DNA of 64,000 nucleotides. Source: Neolentinus lepideus HHB14362 ss-1 (taxonomy: Eukaryota; Basidiomycota; Agaricomycetes; Gloeophyllales; Gloeophyllaceae). Below the pieces are notes generated by a model, which worked only from the letters and a program-made list of their open reading frames with translations, made no database searches and was not told where the DNA came from. The stretch lies in contig KV425577.1 in the NCBI GenBank assembly GCA_001632425.1, forward strand, positions 375,462 to 439,461, given 5' to 3'. Both the position numbers and the translations under genes were made by a program. This document shows, piece after piece, positions 57,037 to 64,000 of this stretch; position 1 is the stretch's first letter, and each line of letters begins with the position of its first letter.

Positions 57037-58897
57037 TGCTTGCCCTTCTGATGTCCTGGGCCAGTCTCAGAATGGGGCGCTAAGCTTGAAACTGGAAAAT
57101 TGAGACCGTTGGTTACTCAACGCAGAGATCAGTAATGAGAGGGTGGGCGCTGTGCAATAGTAGTTTGCATAGCTGCGGTCACACGCGATCAGCAAGTAAA
57201 TCGTTAAAGCAAGTCTCAATTCCTATTTGAATTCGTATTCGTCGAGTTCAAGTTGCATAGAGTTATCCAGACATAGTGCAGGTATTAACGTGGACATGGG
57301 TGCCTGCAGCCAAGTTCTCGACGCGGCGGCTGCATGATAGTACTTTCCTGTACTTTCCCGTACTTTCCCGCAAGCCTTCATGTTTTTTCTTCTCAGACAA
57401 TTTCCACCACTAAAATCTGTACTAGACGTGTAACAACCGTCGTCACTACTGAGTGACTCTCCATACGCAGACAACGCTTAGGGAATAGGAAGAAAGGGAA
57501 ACACGGTTCACGTTGTACACACATTGAAGTTCGTTCTACGTCCTGATCGGATTTATATTGGAATTGCTCAGACGACCGACTTACAAACCGAGCAAGAGAA
57601 TCGTGCGCGGAACTACAGCGTGGTTGATTGAACTCAATGTTGGCAACGTTGCTTCAGTATTTGGTTCATTAGGCCTGTTTCTCGGAGGCCTGCTACTTGT
57701 GTCCCCACCCATAGCGACCTCAGACTCGGATACTGTCCCCGATCCTTCATCCTTTTATTAAGACTCTGAGACAGACGCGAAGCGTGATCCGCTTAGAAAA
57801 ATGAACGCAGTCGCCCGTGCGACTTCAATAATATTGCGATGGACTCCGTAGCGGAGATACAAGAATTTGAAAATGGCTGCATTGCGGCGTTCCCCGAGAA
57901 GTTGATTTGCAGCCTATTCAAGTACGCTGGCGGTTCGTAGCGTGCAAAGGGGTGAGTGCACCACATTGTCCAGAATATCGGGCCACTCAGCGAAAGCGCA
58001 CAATTGTGACAGAACTACAATCTAACTGAGGTGGACATTGTTACATTGTTCAGGTTAAAGACGAGATCAGCGTCACGAAACTGTCCGAAGGGACGCAAGC
58101 ACTAGTCTCCAATCGTATCCTGGAAGATTGAGACAGTATGCAGTAAGCACTAATCCTGTCTGCAGGACTTAACGTGCCCATTACCTATGCCCTGCAGAGT
58201 TTTATTGCACATGAGGCTTTGATCACTCTATGCCCCCTCGTTACCTTATACTCCTGCGTTGTACTTCGCCTCGTCACGCAGTTACCTCGTTCTCAGTCCG
58301 GTCATTGTGACTGTCCTCTTGGAATCTCCGTCGTGGTAAAATGTCGGTACGATCGGCAGAAGGTACGGAATGCTGTGGTGTATTTCACCTTGCTGTGTCT
58401 CTCTCCCTTCTGAAAGGCTATGTATGCTCTGAATTTACTCTCCAGGTCATGGCCAACCTCCGACAAATGGAAGCATGACCGTTATTGTAGGACGGTGGCT
58501 TCTGCTAACTGAATTTACTGCCCCTCTAGTCCACGGCACCCTAGCCGTTCTCACAGGAATTACCATATATGTCGCGGGCGTTGCTCCTGAATGCCTTCAT
58601 CGCTCAACAATCCTGATGGTGGCTTTACGGATCTTCCCCCGCACAGTCATTCTCTGGTCGGATAGAAGCGAGAAGTCCAGCTGCTGTGCACCAACCCGCA
58701 TTCAAGCGGTGATCAGACTTCTGGGATGGTGTCCAACGCGGTACCTACTGTATGACCGGACCGAGTGATTGGTTTCCGTGTGGCGTATGCCTAATCTGCT
58801 AGATTCTTCGGTACGTCTCATAAATTCTTGGATGTGACCGCTACGAAGTATACAGCCACCGACGATAACCCAACGCCACACTCCCCTCGCCGACACG
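57037..58897. other. Gene-poor gap of 1.86 kb upstream of the F-box-like fragment
   Basis: No intact gene was recognised. A plus-strand frame from ATG 57840 reads FPEKLICSLFKYAG, similar to the helix-1 pattern of an F-box, followed soon by a stop and then WRFVACKG in another frame. With the F-box/LRR-like frame at 58898 this suggests a broken F-box gene. Contains the 10-bp tandem repeat at 57341-57370. Confidence 0.35.
57341..57370. repeat. Three-copy 10-bp tandem repeat
   Basis: TACTTTCCTG is followed by two copies of TACTTTCCCG, so three 10-bp units differ at one base. It lies in non-coding DNA about 300 bp upstream of the BTB start. Possibly a promoter microsatellite or repeated protein-binding site. 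Confidence 0.6.
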
Positions 58898-59527
58898 ATG
58901 GTTGTATCGTCTGATCTAGTGCCTCTGTCCCACGTCGTGGACCGTCTCAGACTCGAGGATGCCAGTGACGTGTCAATTTGCGCTAAAACTCGCATCCTAC
59001 AGGGGCCTACCGATCTCCTAAAATTCTTCGAGGCCGTTTCACGGCTGCAAGGTCCAGTGACCTCCGTCGAAGTCGAAATCCTTGAGATTAACCCCGATGA
59101 GGACGACTCATGGTTCAACATCTCGCCGATTTATCAATGCTCCGACATCCGAAAATTCGTCCTTATTTGCCCCAGGATGTTGCCAGTTACGGATGACGAC
59201 GCTCAAACCATGTTGACCATGTGGCGCGACCTTGAATGCTTGGTCTTAAACCCGAAACCACAAAACGCACCGAGTCTCGTTCCTCAAATGACCTTCCGGA
59301 CACTTAATCACGTCGCAGAATATGGCACAACACTCCTGGAAGCCGCATTCTTTTTACATGCAAGGCGGAATCTCCAAATCACTGCGACTATGCCATCTGA
59401 AACGCTCCAATCCCTCGACCTCGGGCTATCACCTGGACACAATGGGCAACAGCCTGACGAGATCGATCGCATCGCACTGCTGTTGAATGGATTATTCCCG
59501 AAACTGGACAAATTCACTTGGCTGTGA
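58898..59527 (+). CDS. F-box/LRR-like protein fragment (C-terminal part), possibly truncated
   Basis: A single uninterrupted frame of 209 residues starting at ATG 58898. The sequence (IYQCSDIRKFVLICPRMLPVTDDD, MWRDLECLVLNPKP, MPSETLQSLDLGLSPG and LLNGLFPKLDKFTW) has the cadence of the LRR-like C-terminal half of mushroom F-box proteins, where irregular leucine repeats follow an N-terminal F-box that binds Skp1. No F-box is present in this frame. Upstream DNA holds F-box-like pieces in broken frames, so this is probably the surviving 3' part of a decayed gene, although an independent short protein is possible. Stop TGA 59525-59527. Confidence 0.45.
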   Translation: MVVSSDLVPLSHVVDRLRLEDASDVSICAKTRILQGPTDLLKFFEAVSRLQGPVTSVEVEILEINPDEDDSWFNISPIYQCSDIRKFVLICPRMLPVTDDDAQTMLTMWRDLECLVLNPKPQNAPSLVPQMTFRTLNHVAEYGTTLLEAAFFLHARRNLQITATMPSETLQSLDLGLSPGHNGQQPDEIDRIALLLNGLFPKLDKFTWL

Positions 59528-60921
59528 AGTCTATCCTTTCATTGGTTTCGTAGGTGAATTTTTCATCGTTTAGCATATTCTCCGTTATATAACAAGTGTC
59601 CCTGATATGTTCTTGCAACTGCTATTTCGTTCATAACATCTGTGTGCCTAAGAACCCGCTGTATTATCGCTTGCATTGTGTAGTGTTCTGTATTTGTAGC
59701 AAACATTTCTATTGTCTTGCCATCTTCCAAACCTACTTATAGAATGTTTTCATCCTCCGTGTCGTTGAGACGCACCAAGGTAATGCGACGCGTGGCAAGG
59801 ATCGATCTCAGAGTCACGAGTGGATCTGAATCCCGCGCTACCCGCGGAACCGCGCCGTGACTTTGAGCGTGAAGCTTTGAAGATCTGTTCTTTTGCTGCC
59901 GCCGAGGTCAACACGTACAACAGCGTGAACGGCGTCCACAAGTCTCAGGCCTGTGGTACCTGTATCTTGCCTTGATCCTATACACCGAACTCGTCCTCGA
60001 AAACGCATTCGAGCCTGGAACTGGCGTATCACCCATTGGTACTATAGCTCATGCATCATATGACTCAAGTTGGTGATCGGGGATGTTACCCTATAGCTAC
60101 TAGCTGCTACATTTTTGGCTGCTTGAGCGGTCCATCCTGTGGCGTCCATACCCGACTAAGTGTGACTAGATGCCTTTGTTCTTGTGTCTGAGCCCTCTGT
60201 ATGCCGGCATGCTGCGTTTAGTTCTGTCTAACTCGGAGAAGTTAGGTCACTTCATTAATGTTCATCACTCTATCCTAAACCGTCTGACATGTTCTGCTGC
60301 GCTATTCCGACACCTGTCATGCTACTGCGTGCATCAGCAAAATGCCGAGATGCCTTTCTGAGATCTTACGATCTTATTTAGTCTTATTTTACTTGCTAAG
60401 ACAAAAAAGACGAATTAAGCGAAACTAAGCCAAGTGACGCCTTATTTCATCTTCGTCGAATCTCGCGTTGTCCTTATTGGGGTCTTACAAAGCGACTTTC
60501 CGACTTAATTTTGATTAAAGTTTATCTTAAGTTCTGTCTTAGGCTGAGATTAAGCAATCTTTAGACGTTCTTAAGCGAATTCAGATACGCCGTAAGGCGT
60601 CCAGATCATAAGAAATTAAGACAATTATAAGTACTACAGGCGCTCGTAAGATCAACTACAGAGCAGCCACAAGCACGCCAGACACACTAAGCCAGAATAA
60701 GTCCGGTGTAAGGAATGAAAAAGCTACCACCTAAGAACTTGCAAGGGAGACAGCGCGGACGTTCAGTGGACCGGTGCCTGTCAGCCAGAATGTGACGGAG
60801 GCGTCCGAAGAGTGAGAAAGGCCAGAGACGATAAGAACCATATGGGCGCAGGGAGGAGACACCCTAGAATTATGCATCAAAATGACAGCGATATCGAATG
60901 AATAACTAACGACTCACTAGC
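59528..60921. other. Gene-poor gap of 1.4 kb including an AT-rich block
   Basis: No gene was recognised. The right half contains the CTTA/TAAG-dense AT-rich block listed at 60361-60740, unlike the rest of the window in composition. Confidence 0.45.
60361..60740. repeat. AT-rich block dense in CTTA/TAAG tetramers
   Basis: By eye the block has about ten CTTA and fifteen TAAG copies in 380 bp. CTTA dominates the first half and TAAG the second, so it is roughly self-complementary overall, as in an imperfect inverted repeat. A small perfect palindrome, ACGCC-GTAA-GGCGT, lies at about 60587-60600. Its composition contrasts with the GC-richer flanks. It may be a degraded terminal-inverted-repeat element; no transposase was seen. 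Confidence 0.5.
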
Positions 60922-63900
60922 TTATTCTTGACCGTGTTTCCTCCAAGCCCGTCCTGCGAGCATTGCTCTCGGGTCTTCATCAGAATCATAGACCTTGAGA
61001 ATGGGCAGGCGTCGCGCTGTAGCACCGGCAGCACTCATCGCAGCCGTGATGAGGGGCTGGAGCTCCTCAGACGGTAAGTCTTCGGCACATCTGGTCCAGC
61101 CACGAGTCTTGTTGCGGTAGTCTTTAGAGCCGAACTTTCCCTCGTCGTCAGATTCTTCAGCAGCTTTTCCTAGCCCTTTAGACTTGGGGGCCGTCAAGAT
61201 GGTCTTTCCGTCCTTTTTTGATACGCCAGCTTGGCGGTTCATCCACTTCTTTAGGATGCGTTCAAGCTTTCGAAGCTGTTAGCAGAGATACAAATAGAGA
61301 ACACTGGGCATACCGCGCATGCTGCAAGGCCAATAGCGCCAACTGGCAACATCTCCTTGCCGTCTTTATCGAGAAGCTCGTTGAGGAGAATATCTGACCC
61401 GGACTTGAAGCAGGTGTAGTGATACGCCAACGTACTGCACACGAACGGCGAGCACAAGACCCCCGTCCACATCTATCATATGTCAGCATTGTATCACGTT
61501 GCAGCTGAGAACTCACTTTAGGATTGATGTGGCTTGTATCAGAGAAAACGAACCGCCAGTTCTGCAGTTGCTCTGTAGCAAAATCGACGCGAGCGCTATA
61601 GATGGCATATTCCTCGGCATGCTTTCGGAAGTAAGAGTCGATGACGGAAATTGCTGCCGTGCCAAAGCCGCTTCTCCACTCATAGATCTTTTGCCTCGTC
61701 TATGAGCGCCGACAGCGTATTAGTCATATGGGCTAAGGGGAAATAATTCGCACTCACCCGGTTGTAAATTGCATCCTTCGCGCGGATCGTGATAGGGCCA
61801 TAGTCCTTGCGGAAAATATGATTATATGCTGCCTGAAGTACAGGTACCAGTCGACTGTCGTCGATCAGCCATGGATCGGGCCGAGTTCCCATCCATCGAA
61901 GGACCGTGGCAATGAAAGCCTGGATCCATAAAGGATTTGCACCAATCCCGTTTGGCAATCCCTTATTCTTGATCTTTCCTGCACGGACCGGTCCATCGAC
62001 ATCTGACTATTGCTGACTGGTCTCGTCATCTGAACTGCTAATCACGATCGCGTCGCCATCGTCATCGGGAATAGATATTTTGTCAACTACTTCCTTCTTG
62101 ACGACTGCCCTGTCGGTGGGCTTCCCGGACAGCTGCAAAGAGTCCAGCGCATACAGCGTGAATCTCACTATGTATTGGTATGTGCTTACCTGAGATTTCT
62201 CTATTTTCCGAAGTTCCTGCCCATTCCCATCACGATTAATGATGTTCGATGCCATCTGTGGGAACATTCAACAACGTAAGAGGTAGACCTCATCTGCAAA
62301 GAGCTTACCATGTTTGTAGTACGCTTCCGAGGCTTGATTGGCATTGGCGTCACGAGCACACCATCAGAATTGTTTGTAGAGGCACCCGGAGCTGGAAATT
62401 TGGGTGCGTTGGTGATGGCCACCGAATTCTAGAATAATATGAGATGAAGTGTGTAATAGATAATGTAGGGTAACTGACTTTTTGTGTGAGACGCGCAATG
62501 GGTGTCTTCTCAGGCGATGCCTTTGCGGCCTCCTGTTCACCGGTTTCATCCTCTTCGAGACGAGCCATGTCATCCAACAGCACAGTGTCCTCAGACTCAG
62601 ATTCCGATTGCAGCTCATCATTTGTTTTAGTGATGGGATGCCCAAATGTGCTGGTCGAACTGTAGTACCACAAAAGACCTGGTGCTGGCTGCTCATGAAT
62701 GCCATTCCCCATAGTCACGAATGGACCACGTCCGGCAGTAGTCACCAGGGGAGAATTAAGGGATTGGCCACCAAGCAAAGCAACATTGCGTTTACCTCCG
62801 AACTTGTTATACTTATCACCTAGCGGGGCATTTCCCATTTTCCCAGTGTCCGACTCAGAAGCGACTTGGGACTGATTACGATCAGACCTAAAGATATAAT
62901 CACGTGTGAAATCGAAGTGATGATCCATGTGAGCTGCCGCCGGACGTACCAGCCATGATTCACAGGCGTATTCTGGTCTACTTGCTCTTCAGATCTCGTG
63001 TATGCCATGATTGCCTGGCTCAAGGACTGCTCTTTCCCCTTCCCCTTCCCCTTCCCGCCACGGAACAGGCGGCTGTCACTGCTCAAATCAGCAATTCGGC
63101 TGCGCTGCTCTTCGACAGCAGCACGAAAGGAAGAGTTTCGCTGTGCTGATGTCTTCGTCTTCTTGGGAACTTGAAACTGGAGTGCATCCTGTGAGTCATC
63201 TGTATCTAGCCCCATTGTTGCCCCATCATTTTGCCCGGACAGCTGGCTTGAACGGTCGTCCATCTCCACATCCGAAGACTCATCGAGAGTCTGCCTCCTC
63301 GTGTCTCTAGAACCAGCAGCAACACCGTTGGAAGCTCTGGCACCCTGTTCAGCTCGAGAGACTTGGATCCTGGGAGTGGGGACGTCCGAGAGACTAGATG
63401 ACCACCCCACAGAGTCTGCATGCTCGCGTAAGTCTGCTACAGCATATGATCGCTTCAGCGGACGTGGGGTATGATGTCTTTCCAGCTGGGTGACCCGATT
63501 TGCCCTACGCTCCCTATCCTTCTCGGCAGCCTCCTCCTCCATGGCAGCCAAGTTTAGCTGCACGGTCTTCCTTTGAGCCTCTTCGTCAACGAGAGCCTGC
63601 TCCTTAGCCTTCCTAGCGTCCTCCTTCGTCTTCCTAGCATCCTCTTTTGCCTTCTTTACGGCAGCCTTCTCCCTCTGGACCTGGGCGTTTTGTTCATCTC
63701 GAGCCTTCTTTGCTTCGGCCTTGACCTTTCTGGCCTGCTCATCCCTCTCCGCCTTCTCCACCTTCTTCCTCTCCCTCTCCCTCTCCCGTTCCTCCTTCGC
63801 CATCTCCTTCATCTTTTTAGCTGCTGCGATCTCCTCTGGACTACGACGCGGCTTTTTCTTCAGTGCCTCGCCTCCTTCCGAAGACGCGTCGGGCTGCCTG

Positions 63901-63995
63901 TAGGTTTTTGAGTTTTTCCTCGTCTGCATCATCCACTGAACTAAAGAAAGTGCTGATTGGATTAAAGACCAAATGGTGAGTGTTTGTGATGTCAA
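60922..63995 (-). CDS. Coiled-coil/disordered hypothetical protein with a conserved-looking C-terminal domain (possibly 5' partial)
   Basis: I do not recognise a named gene. The N-terminal part (63995-63500) is a long charged Lys/Glu/Arg/Ala coiled coil (EIAAAKKMKEMAKEE, DARKTKEDARKAKEQ). Then come a serine- and acid-rich disordered region, a GKGKGKGKE run from a CCCCTT repeat near 63036-63056, and stretches rich in DEDE/SSDDE. The C-terminal third, over several exons between 61960 and 60922, looks folded: NPLWIQAFIATVLRWMGTRPD, YNHIFRKDYGPITIRAKDAIYN, YEWRSGFGTAAISVIDSYFR, NPKMWTGVLCSPFVCSTLAYHY and GAIGLAACALERILKKWM. This pattern is reminiscent of the uncharacterised DUF6532-type proteins expanded in mushrooms, at low confidence. 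An in-frame ATG at 63932 may be the start, or the gene may continue beyond the window. Stop at 60922-60924. Confidence 0.55.
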
Positions 63996-64000
63996 ATTGG

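Noticed and set aside
63036..63057. CCCCTT hexanucleotide repeat resembling a telomere-like or microsatellite array
   Set aside because: Only about four units, and it encodes an in-frame GKGKGKGKE run in the minus-strand protein; fungal telomeres are TTAGGG-type.
1..64000. CRISPR arrays, prophage or bacterial operons
   Set aside because: No spaced direct repeats, no Shine-Dalgarno-led gene strings and pervasive spliceosomal introns; the window is eukaryotic.
1..64000. tRNA, rRNA and spliceosomal snRNA genes
   Set aside because: No convincing A-box/B-box pair with a cloverleaf and no U2, U4, U5 or U6 core sequences were seen by eye. A covariance-model scan would be needed to exclude them fully.

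Overview
The window reads as nuclear chromosomal DNA of a filamentous basidiomycete, most likely an Agaricomycete. Genes are dense and on both strands. Nearly all are split by many short introns (about 45-120 nt) with GTRNGT donors and CTRAC-like branch points. Proteins typical of mushroom-forming fungi are present (VelB-type velvet factor, BTB and F-box families, PPR translation factor). No bacterial, viral or intact transposon gene was seen. Exon joins are read by eye from splice signals and protein-family similarity, so internal boundaries and some starts are approximate.

Left third (1-26.2 kb): 3' end of MCM6, a diaphanous-type formin, a nucleoside hydrolase (minus), the Pol I factor RRN3 (minus), the complex I LYR subunit NDUFB9, the phosphatidate phosphatase lipin/Pah1, an unrecognised 7-helix membrane protein, and a divergent pair, THOC3/Tex1 (minus) and MLH3 (plus), sharing a 225-bp promoter.

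Middle third (26.3-46.7 kb): an RTC3/SBDS-N-like gene with two perfect TGACGTCA boxes and an apparent 4-nt microexon, two unrecognised small genes, an INO80 subunit F homologue (minus), GRIM-19/NDUFA13, a double HMG-box regulator, a GNAT acetyltransferase (minus), a large mitochondrial PPR protein, a VelB-like velvet regulator (minus), and an ARFGAP1/Gcs1 homologue.

Right third (47-64 kb): complex I subunit NDUFS8 (minus), prefoldin 2, the Ran exchange factor RCC1, a candidate 44-residue membrane microprotein (minus), a 2-oxoglutarate/Fe(II) oxygenase (minus), a BTB protein (minus), a lone F-box/LRR-like fragment, an AT-rich CTTA/TAAG-dense block and a coiled-coil hypothetical protein running to the window edge.

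The genes are mostly independent housekeeping functions (replication, mismatch repair, rRNA transcription, mRNA export, chromatin, actin, respiration, lipid synthesis, Golgi traffic). The only functional theme is three nuclear complex I subunits within 37 kb. No operon-like new system was found. The most unusual items are the microexon, the isolated start codon of the formin, two strong inverted repeats in non-coding DNA, the CTTA/TAAG block, the orphan 7-helix protein and decayed F-box and MYND-like sequence in the gene-poor gaps.
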